This document shows positions 25,285 through 32,451 of a stretch of DNA of 64,000 bases, in pieces. Position 1 is the stretch's first letter; each line of letters opens with the position of its first letter. The notes under the pieces were generated by a model. It worked only from the letters and a program-made list of their open reading frames with translations. It did not search any database and was not told the origin of the DNA. The position numbers and the translations under genes were made by a program. Source of the stretch: Gemmatimonadota bacterium (GTDB taxonomy: Bacteria > Gemmatimonadota > Gemmatimonadetes > Palauibacterales > Palauibacteraceae). The stretch spans positions 92,919-156,918 of the forward strand of contig JAJDWE010000055.1 in the NCBI GenBank assembly GCA_022825725.1, written 5' to 3'.

Positions 25285-26765
25285 TGAGTCCCGGCAAGGC
25301 GCTGGTCGACCTCGCGTCGGCGCTCTTCGTCGAGTGGCACGGCGAACCGCCGGTGGACATCCGCCCCGTCGCCTCGGACGGCTCCGCCCGCAGCTACTGG
25401 CGTCTCACCGCCGGGGATGGGGCATCCGCCGTCGGCGCCCACGGGCCCGACGCGATGGAGAACCGGGCCTTTCTCTCCTATTCCCGCACGCTCCGCGAAC
25501 TCGGCCTGCCCGTGCCGGAGGTGTACGGGGCGGACGAGAAATCCGGCGTGTGGCTCCTCGAGGATCTCGGCGACATGACCCTCTTCGACGCGATCAAGGA
25601 GGCGCGCGACCCGGGATCCGACGCCCTCCCCGACGCCGTCCTCCCCCTCTACCGGCGGGTGCTCGAGATCCTGCCGCGCTTCCAGGTCGAGGGTGGGAAG
25701 CGGATCGACTTCCGGCGGGCCTATCCCCGCGCGGCGTTCGACCGGCAGTCCATCCTCTGGGACCTCAACTACTTCAAGTACCACTTCCTGAAGCTCGCGC
25801 ACGTCCCGTTCAACGAGGCGCACCTGGAGCGCGACTTCTCGCGGCTCGCCCGCCACCTGCTCGCCGGCGACCGGTCCTGGTTCCTGTACCGCGACCTCCA
25901 GTCCCGCAACGTGATGGTGCGGCAGGGGCCGGAGGGTCCGGAACCCTGGTTCATCGACTACCAGGGGGGACGGCGCGGGGCGCTGCAGTACGACGTGGCG
26001 TCGCTTCTCTACGACTCGAAGGCGAATCTCGCGGACCGGCACCGGGAGGCGCTGCTCGACCACTACATCGGCGTCATCGAATCGCACGGGGTGGCCCGGC
26101 GCGAGGAGTTCCTCGAACTCTGGCCGGGGTACGTCCTCGTGCGTTTGCTACAGGCGCTCGGGGCCTACGGCTACCGGGGGTTCTTCGAGCGAAAGCCGCG
26201 CTTCCTGCAGAGCGTGCCGTACGCGGCGGAGAACCTGCGGGGGTTGCTCGAGGGAGGTCTGCCCGTGGATGTGCCCGAGCTCGAGGGGGCGCTGCGCGGG
26301 ATCGTCGATCGGTGGGGGCGCGCGGCGGAGGCGCCGGCGGTCGAAGGAGGGCTGGAGGTGACGGTCTCGAGCTTCCGGTATCCCGGCGGATATCCGGCGG
26401 ACACGTCGGGTCACGGCGGAGGATACGTGTTCGACTGCCGCGGGCTCCCGAACCCGGGCCGGGAGGAAGCGTACCGGGAACTCACGGGTCTCGATGAGGA
26501 GACGGTCGCCTTCATCTCGGCGCGGCCGGAGGCGCAGGAGTTCTGGGAACGCGTGCGGGGGATCCTGGACGCGCACATCGCGAACTACCTGGAGCGCGGG
26601 TTCCACAGCCTGAGCGTGCATTTCGGGTGTACGGGCGGACAGCACCGCTCGGTGTACATGGCGGAGCGGCTGCGCCGGCACCTGAGCGTGCGTTTCCCCG
26701 GCGTGCGCGTGGAGGTCACGCACCGGGAATCGGCGGACTGGCCCCGCCGTCCCGCGAGGGTCTGA
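25284..26765 (+). CDS. AmgK-like amino-sugar kinase fused to a RapZ C-terminal domain
   Basis: A 493-residue fusion. Residues about 1-335 form an APH-fold kinase like AmgK, which phosphorylates C1 of MurNAc/GlcNAc in peptidoglycan recycling: LLEDLGDMTLFD, Brenner motif YRDLQSRN with catalytic Asp204, and FIDYQGG with metal-binding Asp225. Residues about 356-490 match the C-terminal half of RapZ: VSSFRYPGGYP, YVFDCRGLPNPG, LTGLDEETVAFI and FGCTGGQHRSVYMAE (Cys449, His454). That half of E. coli RapZ senses glucosamine-6-phosphate and controls GlmS; the RapZ P-loop half is absent. ATG 25284 overlaps the pyrD stop by 1 nt. A MurU-like gene follows after 5 nt. Not an antibiotic-resistance kinase: context and LLEDLGD argue against it. 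Confidence 0.85.
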   Translation: MSPGKALVDLASALFVEWHGEPPVDIRPVASDGSARSYWRLTAGDGASAVGAHGPDAMENRAFLSYSRTLRELGLPVPEVYGADEKSGVWLLEDLGDMTLFDAIKEARDPGSDALPDAVLPLYRRVLEILPRFQVEGGKRIDFRRAYPRAAFDRQSILWDLNYFKYHFLKLAHVPFNEAHLERDFSRLARHLLAGDRSWFLYRDLQSRNVMVRQGPEGPEPWFIDYQGGRRGALQYDVASLLYDSKANLADRHREALLDHYIGVIESHGVARREEFLELWPGYVLVRLLQALGAYGYRGFFERKPRFLQSVPYAAENLRGLLEGGLPVDVPELEGALRGIVDRWGRAAEAPAVEGGLEVTVSSFRYPGGYPADTSGHGGGYVFDCRGLPNPGREEAYRELTGLDEETVAFISARPEAQEFWERVRGILDAHIANYLERGFHSLSVHFGCTGGQHRSVYMAERLRRHLSVRFPGVRVEVTHRESADWPRRPARV

Positions 26766-26770
26766 GACGC

Positions 26771-27517
26771 GTGGAGGCGATGATCTTCGCGGCGGGCCGG
26801 GGGCGCCGTCTGCGGCCGCTCACCGACACGACTCCCAAGGCGCTCGTCGACTTCGGCGGCGTCCCCCTCCTGCAGCGCGTCGCCGGGAACCTCGTCGCGG
26901 CCGGCGCGCACCGGCTGATCGTGAACGCGCACTACCTCGCCGGGCAGGTGGCGGCGTGGGCCGAGGCGTCGTCGCTGGGCGTCCCGGTGTTCGTGTCGCG
27001 GGAAGACGAGGAGTCGCCGGCCCCCCTGGACACGAGCGGCGGACTCTTCCACGCGCGGTCGCTGTTCGAGGGGCGGGAACCCTTCCTCCTCCACAACTGC
27101 GACGTTGCGACCGATGTCGACCTCCCCGCGCTGTATCGCGCGCATGTCGAGGGGGAGGCGCGGGACGGGCGGCTGGCCACGCTCGCGATTGCGGAGCGGG
27201 AGACGTCGCGCCCTCTCCTGGTGGACGGACGGGGCGTGTGCGGGCGTGCGAACCGGGATGAGGGGTGGGAGGTCGTCGCGCGGGAGCCGTCGGGCGCGGA
27301 CGAAGCCCGGGAGTACGGCTTCTGCGGCATCCACGCGATCTCGCCGCGCGTGTTCGAACGCTACGCGGAAGGAGGCGTCTTCTCGATCATGGATTCGTAC
27401 ATGGACTGGATCGGGGACGGGGAGCACGTCGCGGTGTTCGATGCGACGGGCGCGGCGTGGTACGACATTGGGACGCCCGAGCGGCTGGACGCCGCGCGGC
27501 GCGCCTTCGGCGCATGA
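26771..27517 (+). CDS. murU: MurU-like sugar-1-phosphate nucleotidyltransferase
   Basis: Joins UTP (or another NTP) to a sugar-1-phosphate; in the AmgK-MurU route this yields UDP-MurNAc and bypasses de novo synthesis. The 248-residue protein begins VEAMIFAAGRGRRLRPLTDT and continues TPKALVDFGGVPLLQRV, the pyrophosphorylase signature, with metal Asp in LLHNCDVATDVDL and EYGFCGIHAISPRVFE further on. Start is GTG 26771, since the family starts MxAMILAAG; ATG 26780 would have GGAGG only 2 nt away. The short length (no beta-helix domain) fits MurU rather than GlmU. Substrate is inferred from the kinase encoded just upstream. Confidence 0.8.
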   Translation: MEAMIFAAGRGRRLRPLTDTTPKALVDFGGVPLLQRVAGNLVAAGAHRLIVNAHYLAGQVAAWAEASSLGVPVFVSREDEESPAPLDTSGGLFHARSLFEGREPFLLHNCDVATDVDLPALYRAHVEGEARDGRLATLAIAERETSRPLLVDGRGVCGRANRDEGWEVVAREPSGADEAREYGFCGIHAISPRVFERYAEGGVFSIMDSYMDWIGDGEHVAVFDATGAAWYDIGTPERLDAARRAFGA

Positions 27518-28521
27518 GGGTGATCCGCGTCCGGGAGACCGGCGGCCCGGAGGTCCTCGAACTCGTGGAACGGGACGACCCGGTTGCGGGGGCGGGCGAG
27601 GTGCGGGTGCGCGTGCGGTGCGCCGGGATCAACCGGGCCGACCTCCTGCAGCGGATGGGCCGCTATCCGGCGCCCGCGGACGCTCCACCGGACATCCCGG
27701 GACTCGAGTTCGCCGGCGAGATCGAGGCGGTGGGGGCCGGCGTCACCGGCTGGTCCGCGGGCGACCGCGCGATGGGCATCCTGGGCGGCGGCGGATACGC
27801 CGAGCGCGTGACGGTCCCGGCCGGGCAGCTCCTGCCCGTCCCGCCGACGCTGAGCTGGACCGAGGCGGGCGCGATCCCGGAGGTCTTCCTCACCGCGGCG
27901 GACGCCCTCATCGAGCGCGGCCGTCTGCGCCCCGGCGAGCGCGTGCTCGTGCACACGGCCGGTGGCGGCGTGGGAACCGCCGCCCTGCAGCTCGCCCGGG
28001 CGGCGGAAGCGGGCTCGATCATCGCCACGGCGTCGGCCGCCAAGCTCGACCGCATCCGCGAGACCGGACTGCCGCACGACCTCGCCGTCGACCGCAGGGC
28101 CGGCTCCTTCGCCGACGAGGTCGCCCGCCACACCGACCGGGCCGGCGCCAACGTCATCCTCGACACCGTCGGCGCCCCGTACTGGGAAGCGAACATTGCG
28201 AGCCTCGCCACCCTCGGCCGCCTCGTCATCGTCGGCGTCATGGGCGGCATGAAGGTCGAAGCCAACCTCCGGACCCTCATGGGGAAGCGCGCGACCGTCG
28301 TCGGCACCGTCCTCCGCGCGCGCTCGAAGGAGGAGAAGGCGACCCTCACGGAGATGTTCGCGACCCGCTTCCTCCCCGGCTTCACGGCGCCGGAGGACGA
28401 CCCCTCCCACCTGCGCCCCGTCATCGACCGCGTCTTCCCCCTCGCCGAGGCCGCCGAGGCCCACCGCTACGTCGAGTCGAACCAATCCTTCGGCAAAGTC
28501 CTCCTCGACACCGACCCCTAA
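27514..28521 (+). CDS. Zinc-free NAD(P)H:quinone oxidoreductase (MDR superfamily)
   Basis: A 335-residue medium-chain reductase of the PIG3/QOR type. GroES-like half: CAGINRADLLQRMGRYP, PGLEFAGEIEAVG, GDRAMGILGGGGYAE. Rossmann half: VLVHTAGGGVGTAALQLARA, NVILDTVGAPYW, VIVGVMGG. The Cys/His ligands of zinc alcohol dehydrogenases are missing, as in quinone oxidoreductases. It would reduce quinones or enals with NADPH. ATG 27514 lies in an ATGA overlap with the murU-like gene, so it closes the operon, though a link to cell-wall recycling is not apparent. Confidence 0.85.
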   Translation: MRVIRVRETGGPEVLELVERDDPVAGAGEVRVRVRCAGINRADLLQRMGRYPAPADAPPDIPGLEFAGEIEAVGAGVTGWSAGDRAMGILGGGGYAERVTVPAGQLLPVPPTLSWTEAGAIPEVFLTAADALIERGRLRPGERVLVHTAGGGVGTAALQLARAAEAGSIIATASAAKLDRIRETGLPHDLAVDRRAGSFADEVARHTDRAGANVILDTVGAPYWEANIASLATLGRLVIVGVMGGMKVEANLRTLMGKRATVVGTVLRARSKEEKATLTEMFATRFLPGFTAPEDDPSHLRPVIDRVFPLAEAAEAHRYVESNQSFGKVLLDTDP

Positions 28522-28590
28522 CGCCGAATGTCCAGCAGGTCCGGGGCCGAACGGTGGTCAGGATTGCGGCTGGACGGCGACCAAGGGATA

Positions 28591-28613
28591 GACTAAGTTT
28601 ACAAGACTAAGTT
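28591..28613. promoter_or_regulatory. Direct-repeat operator candidate upstream of the Phd/PIN toxin-antitoxin pair
   Basis: GACTAAGTT occurs at 28591-28599 and 28605-28613, a 14-nt period, 21 nt before the antitoxin ATG. The stretch is AT-rich in an otherwise GC-rich sequence. Phd/YefM antitoxins usually bind short repeats in their own promoter, so an autoregulatory operator is likely. A good -35/-10 pair is not evident. Confidence 0.5.
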
Positions 28614-28633
28614 CTCATGTCGCGGAGATCGTG

Positions 28634-28897
28634 ATGCGCACCGTCAATATGCATGAAGCCAAAACACACCTTTCCCGTCTTGTCCAGGCGGCCGTGGATG
28701 GGGAACCGTTCGTCATCGCGCGGGCAGGCAAACCTCTGGTCAGGGTCATTTCGATCGAAGCCCGCGGGGGAGCCGAGGTGCGCCGCACGGGGTTCATGGC
28801 TGGAGAAATCTCCGTTCCTGACGACTTCGACCGCATGGGATCGGCGGAGATCGAAGCGATGTTCGAGGGCGACGAAGTCACGTTGCGCGACGCGTGA
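28634..28897 (+). CDS. Phd/YefM-family antitoxin
   Basis: An 87-residue antitoxin. Its N-terminal MRTVNMHEAKTHLSRLVQAA and PFVIARAGKPLVRVISI are the Phd/YefM fold that binds DNA; the C-terminal part (MAGEISVPDDFDRM, then an acidic end) should wrap around the toxin. ATG 28634 is chosen because GGAG lies about 6 nt upstream; a GTG three nt earlier is possible. The toxin follows in a GTGA overlap, so synthesis is coupled. Expression is probably self-repressed through the direct repeats upstream. Confidence 0.88.
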   Translation: MRTVNMHEAKTHLSRLVQAAVDGEPFVIARAGKPLVRVISIEARGGAEVRRTGFMAGEISVPDDFDRMGSAEIEAMFEGDEVTLRDA

Positions 28898-29280
28898 CGG
28901 TGCTCCTCGACACGCATGTGCTGTTATGGGCCGCGGGCGCGCCGGACCGGCTGTCGCCCGATGCGCGGGCGGTGATCGAAGATCCGGAGACGCCCCTCGC
29001 CTACAGCACCGCTTCGCTGTGGGAAATCGCGATCAAGAGCGGACTGGGACGGACCGACTTCAGCGTCGATTCGCGCGTTCTTCGCCGAAGATTGCTGGCC
29101 CACGACTATACCGAACTGCCGGTGACCGGTGCCCACGCGGCGGTCGTGGATCTCTTGCCGCCCATCCACAAGGATCCCTTCGATCGCCTATTGGTGGCCC
29201 AGGCACAACTCGAGGGACTGACGCTCTGGACGGTCGACGAAACCCTCGCGCGTTACTCCGGCCCGATTCGCGTGCTCTAG
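28894..29280 (+). CDS. PIN-domain toxin (VapC-like ribonuclease)
   Basis: A 128-residue PIN-domain RNase. The acidic metal-binding residues are in place: Asp6 (LLDTHVLLW), Glu44 (SLWEIAIK), Asp97 (HKDPFDRLLVAQA) and Asp115 (WTVDE). The HKDPFDR segment places it in the subgroup usually paired with Phd-type antitoxins. It is expected to cut tRNA or other RNA when free. Start is GTG 28894. The gene is complete and its active site appears intact, so the module could be functional. Confidence 0.9.
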   Translation: MTVLLDTHVLLWAAGAPDRLSPDARAVIEDPETPLAYSTASLWEIAIKSGLGRTDFSVDSRVLRRRLLAHDYTELPVTGAHAAVVDLLPPIHKDPFDRLLVAQAQLEGLTLWTVDETLARYSGPIRVL

Positions 29281-29318
29281 TCAGCACGGATCGGGTCTGG
29301 ACTTCAGCCAAAGACGCG

Positions 29319-29627
29319 TCAGCCGCCGCTCACGGCGGGGAGCACGACGACTTCGGCGCCGTCCCTCACGGGTGCATTCAGGCCGCCGAGGAAACGGATG
29401 TTCTCGCCGTCCACGAAGATGTTCACGTGCGGCCGCAGGTCGCCCCGCTCCGTGACCAGGCGGTCGCGCACGCCGGGGTGGGCGGCCCCGAGTCCGGCCA
29501 GGATATCTCCGACCGAGGCGGGCGCGCCGGGGATCTCGACCACCGCCCGTCCGCCCGTGAACTCCGTCAGCGCGGCGGGCAGCGTCACGCGCACCACGCC
29601 GCCGGCCGGGGTCCCGGAGGAGGGCAT
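29319..29627 (-). CDS. CysO/MoaD/ThiS-like beta-grasp sulfur-carrier protein
   Basis: A 102-residue ubiquitin-like protein ending in Gly-Gly, the site where sulfur carriers are adenylated and thiocarboxylated. The C-terminal part (HVNIFVDGENIRFLGGL, then VVVLPAVSGG) resembles mycobacterial CysO (VNIYVNDEDVRF...ILPAVAGG) more than MoaD or ThiS. CysO feeds sulfide to a cysteine synthase; a cysteine synthase gene lies 18 kb away at 47937-48866. Here the gene is instead coupled to a BNR-propeller gene, sharing one nt in a TGATG overlap. No Mec-like protease or E1-like enzyme is adjacent. MoaD-type function remains possible, as moaC occurs in the window. Confidence 0.75.
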   Translation of the reverse strand: MPSSGTPAGGVVRVTLPAALTEFTGGRAVVEIPGAPASVGDILAGLGAAHPGVRDRLVTERGDLRPHVNIFVDGENIRFLGGLNAPVRDGAEVVVLPAVSGG

Positions 29628-30769
29628 CAGGCTTTGCGGGGGGCGCACGCCTTCACGCAGACCACCGGCGGGAGACCCTCGCACACCAGTCGCCAGCTCG
29701 TCCCGTCGTCGCGGGAGGCGTACACCTTGCCGCTGCGGGTGCCGAAGAACACCTGTCCGGGGGCGAGCGTGGCCAGCGCGTCGCGCAGCACGGTCTCGTA
29801 CGCGTTCCGCTGCGGAAGTCCCTCGGTGAGCGCCTCCCAGCTCGCGCCGCCGTCCCGGGTCCGGTAGACGCGCAGCTTCGCCTCGGGCGTACACCGGAAG
29901 CCGTCCGATTCGAGGGGGACGATGTAGACCGTGTCGGCATCGCCCGGGTGCATCGCCATCGCGAAGCCGAAATCGGAGGGCACGCCGTTGGCGATGTCCG
30001 TCCACGAATCGCCCCAGTCGTCGCTCCGGTACAGTCCCCAGTGGTTCTGCAGGAAGAGCCGGGCCGGGTTCGACGGATGGTGCACGATCTTGTGCACGCA
30101 CTGGCCGAACTCCGGGTGCTTGTCCGGGAGGAAGTCCGCCCGCACCCCGTTGTTGCGCGCGGCCCACGTCGCGCCGCCGTCGTCGCTGCGGTACGCCCCT
30201 CCCGCCGAGATCGCGATCGTCGCGCGTCCGCCCGGCTCGCCGTCCGTGATGAGGGTGTGCAGACAGAGTCCGCCGGCACCCGCATGCCACCGCTCGCGGT
30301 GCGGATGGTTCAGCAGCCCGTCCACCGCCTCCCACCTCTCTCCCGCGTCGCGCGAGATGAACAGGCAGGCGGGCTCCACGCCCAGCCGAATCACCTCCGG
30401 TTCGCGCGCCGACCCCGGCTGGATCTGCCAGATCCGCTTGAGGGAAAGCCCGGAGTCCTCGGGAAACTTCACCGAACGCTCGGCCTTCCCCGACCAGGTC
30501 GCGCCGAAGTCGTCGGAGAAGCGCAGCGTCGTCCCCCAGAAGGGATTGTGCGGCGCGGCCCACAGGCGCGACCTGCCGGCCCGGTCGTCGTACGCCATCG
30601 CGTAGACTTCCTCCCCCGGAAAGTGCGGGCCGTCCAGATCCCAGCCGCCATCCCCCGCGCCGCCGCCGTCGCCCGCGCCGTCCCCGCCGCGCGCCCGCGC
30701 CAGGAAGGCGCCCTTCGTCGTGCCCAGCAGGAGCGTGCCGCCCCCGCTCGTCCCGTTTCCGCTCGCCAC
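29627..30769 (-). CDS. BNR-repeat beta-propeller protein (sialidase-fold, function unknown)
   Basis: A 380-residue protein with repeated Asp-box/BNR elements: FSDDFGATW, ISRDAGERW, RSDDGGATW, RSDDWGDSW, RTRDGGASW and ASRDDGTSW. These mark a six- to seven-blade propeller. Catalytic residues of true sialidases (Arg triad, Tyr, Glu) cannot be recognised. No signal peptide is seen, so it is probably cytosolic, unlike the BNR protein at 60821. Start GTG 30769 has GAGGGGA about 6 nt upstream; the open frame further upstream overlaps the divergent DUF72 promoter. The C-terminus is rich in Cys (LVCEGLPPVVCVKACAP). It is coupled to the CysO-like gene downstream. Confidence 0.75.
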   Translation of the reverse strand: MASGNGTSGGGTLLLGTTKGAFLARARGGDGAGDGGGAGDGGWDLDGPHFPGEEVYAMAYDDRAGRSRLWAAPHNPFWGTTLRFSDDFGATWSGKAERSVKFPEDSGLSLKRIWQIQPGSAREPEVIRLGVEPACLFISRDAGERWEAVDGLLNHPHRERWHAGAGGLCLHTLITDGEPGGRATIAISAGGAYRSDDGGATWAARNNGVRADFLPDKHPEFGQCVHKIVHHPSNPARLFLQNHWGLYRSDDWGDSWTDIANGVPSDFGFAMAMHPGDADTVYIVPLESDGFRCTPEAKLRVYRTRDGGASWEALTEGLPQRNAYETVLRDALATLAPGQVFFGTRSGKVYASRDDGTSWRLVCEGLPPVVCVKACAPRKA

Positions 30770-30792
30770 GATCCGTCCCCTCGTTTCTTGCC

Positions 30793-30834
30793 CGTCGCTT
30801 CCCGACCGAAGTCCGTCGCTTCGTGACAGAAGTC
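30793..30834. repeat. Two tandem 21-bp repeats in a divergent promoter region
   Basis: Copies at 30793-30813 and 30814-30834 match at 18 of 21 positions. Each has the form CGTCGCTTC, two variable bases, GAC, one base, GAAGTC, with CTTC and GAAG as inverted half-sites. A 21-bp period is two helical turns, so bound proteins would lie on the same DNA face. The repeats sit 24 nt upstream of the BNR gene start and 78 nt from the DUF72 start. Confidence 0.6.
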
Positions 30835-30911
30835 GCCGGCGGCCAATGTACCACGCGGGCGCTTCCCGGGTGCGTTGGCCCGCTGACGGCGGGGCGGGTA
30901 TCATCCCGGCC

Positions 30912-31646
30912 ATGCAGGTCTGGATCGGCACGAGCGGCTACAGCTATCCCGCGTGGAAGGGCAGCTTCTACCCGGAGGATCTCCCCAGCAAGGAGATGTT
31001 GTCCTTCTACGGCCGCCGGCTTCGGGCCGTCGAGATCAACAACACCTTCTACCGCATGCCGCGCGAGAGCGTGCTCGAGAACTGGGCCGACGCGGTGCCC
31101 GACGGATTCCGCTTCGCGCTCAAGGCTTCGCGCCGCATCACGCACTTCAAGCGCTTGCAGAACACGGAGGAGGAAACGGAGTATCTCGTGCAGACGGCGT
31201 CGGTGATGGCGGATCGCGCCGGCGTCATCCTCTACCAGCTTCCGCCCAACTTCAAGCGGGACGATGAACGGCTCGCGCGTTTCGTGGACCAGCTTCCGAA
31301 CCCTGGCACCTCCGCCTTCGAGTTCCGGCACGCCTCGTGGTTCGACGAGGCGGTGTTCGACATCCTCCGAGCCCGGAACTCCGCCCTCTGTCTCGCCGAA
31401 ACGGATGACGGGGACGACGCGCCGTTCGTCGAGACCGCGGACTGGACCTACCTCCGCCTGCGCCGGAGCGCGTACTCCACGGAGGAGCTGGAAGCCTGGG
31501 CCGAGCGGCTGCGCGCCTCGGACTGGGACCGGGTCTACACCTTCTTCAAGCACGAAGATGCCGGCGTCGGCCCCGCGCTCGCCGGACAGTTCACGGAGAT
31601 GATGGCGGAGAACACGGCGGGGATGACGGAGGGGACGCGCGCATGA
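30912..31646 (+). CDS. DUF72 (YecE-like) TIM-barrel protein
   Basis: A 244-residue member of the DUF72 family, widespread but biochemically undefined, with a TIM-barrel fold. Typical segments: VWIGTSGYSYPAWKGSFYP, AVEINNTFYRMP, FRFALKASRRITHFKRL, ILYQLPPNFKRDDERL, FEFRHASWF and the Tyr/Arg end TYLRLRRSAYS. Start is ATG 30912; no strong Shine-Dalgarno sequence is seen. The rhomboid gene follows in an ATGA overlap, so the two are co-translated. Confidence 0.9.
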   Translation: MQVWIGTSGYSYPAWKGSFYPEDLPSKEMLSFYGRRLRAVEINNTFYRMPRESVLENWADAVPDGFRFALKASRRITHFKRLQNTEEETEYLVQTASVMADRAGVILYQLPPNFKRDDERLARFVDQLPNPGTSAFEFRHASWFDEAVFDILRARNSALCLAETDDGDDAPFVETADWTYLRLRRSAYSTEELEAWAERLRASDWDRVYTFFKHEDAGVGPALAGQFTEMMAENTAGMTEGTRA

Positions 31647-32437
31647 CCCGGGTCGTCGGCCAGTTGCTGCTCGTCAACATCCTCATGTACGTGTTCACCC
31701 GCGGCAATCCGGCCCTGTTCCAGGAACTGTGGCTCGTCCCCGCTCAGGTCCTGACCAAACCGTGGACGCTCCTCACCTACCAGTTCCTGCACGACCTGGG
31801 CGGCCTGTCCCACATCCTCTTCAACATGCTCGCGCTCTTCTTCTTCGGGCGGAAGCTCGAGATGCTCCTGGGATCGAAGAGTTTTCTCAAGCTCTATCTC
31901 ACCGCGGGGTTCGCGGGAGCCGTGGTTCACATCCTGTGGACGCTGCTCGCGATGTCGCAGGGCGGTCTCTACGTGCCGATGGTCGGCGCATCGGCGGCGG
32001 TCTACGGCGTGCTCTTCGGCTACGCCAAGTACTGGCCCCGCGACCGCGTGCTGCTCTGGATGGTCGTCCCGGTGCAGGTGCGCCACCTCGTCATCGGGTT
32101 GACGGTGCTCTCGCTGTGGCTGGGGCTGGGCGGCGCCGGCGGGGGCGTGGCGCACTTCGCGCATCTGGGCGGGTTCCTCGGCGGCTGGATCTTTCTGAGG
32201 CTGCGGGCCACGCGCTCCTCGGCGGCGCAGTTCCGCAAGAAGGCCGAGAGTCCCGGCGTCCGCATGGGAGAGCGGGAGTTGAACACGAAGTGGGGGCGCA
32301 TCGATCCGAGCGCCATGCATCCCGTGAACCGGGCCGAGTACGAGCGCATCGCCGATAAGCTCAAGGCCGCGGGGTGGTCCGCCCTCACCGACCGCGAACG
32401 CACCTTCGTGGAGCGATTCGGCGGAGGCTTCGGCTAG
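31643..32437 (+). CDS. Rhomboid-family intramembrane serine protease
   Basis: A 264-residue membrane protein with six predicted helices. The catalytic serine lies in VGASAAVYGVLFG (GASA in place of the usual GxSG), and the catalytic histidine in AHFAHLGGFLGGW. The WTLLTYQFLHDLGGLSHILFN stretch is the typical rhomboid loop 1 and helix 2. The variant GASAAVYG is shared by other bacterial rhomboids, so activity is likely. A soluble C-terminal tail of about 70 residues (RKKAESPG, then NTKWGRIDPSAMHPVN) has unknown role. It follows DUF72 with a 4-nt overlap. Confidence 0.88.
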   Translation: MTRVVGQLLLVNILMYVFTRGNPALFQELWLVPAQVLTKPWTLLTYQFLHDLGGLSHILFNMLALFFFGRKLEMLLGSKSFLKLYLTAGFAGAVVHILWTLLAMSQGGLYVPMVGASAAVYGVLFGYAKYWPRDRVLLWMVVPVQVRHLVIGLTVLSLWLGLGGAGGGVAHFAHLGGFLGGWIFLRLRATRSSAAQFRKKAESPGVRMGERELNTKWGRIDPSAMHPVNRAEYERIADKLKAAGWSALTDRERTFVERFGGGFG

Positions 32438-32451
32438 CGCCCTCCAACGCC

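Noticed and set aside
25284-26290. Aminoglycoside resistance kinase
   Set aside because: The APH fold is shared, but the LLEDLGD segment, the RapZ fusion and the MurU neighbour point to amino-sugar recycling.
29627-30769. Exo-alpha-sialidase
   Set aside because: Asp-box repeats alone do not show sialidase activity; the catalytic Arg, Tyr and Glu set is not recognisable. The same holds for 60821-63994.
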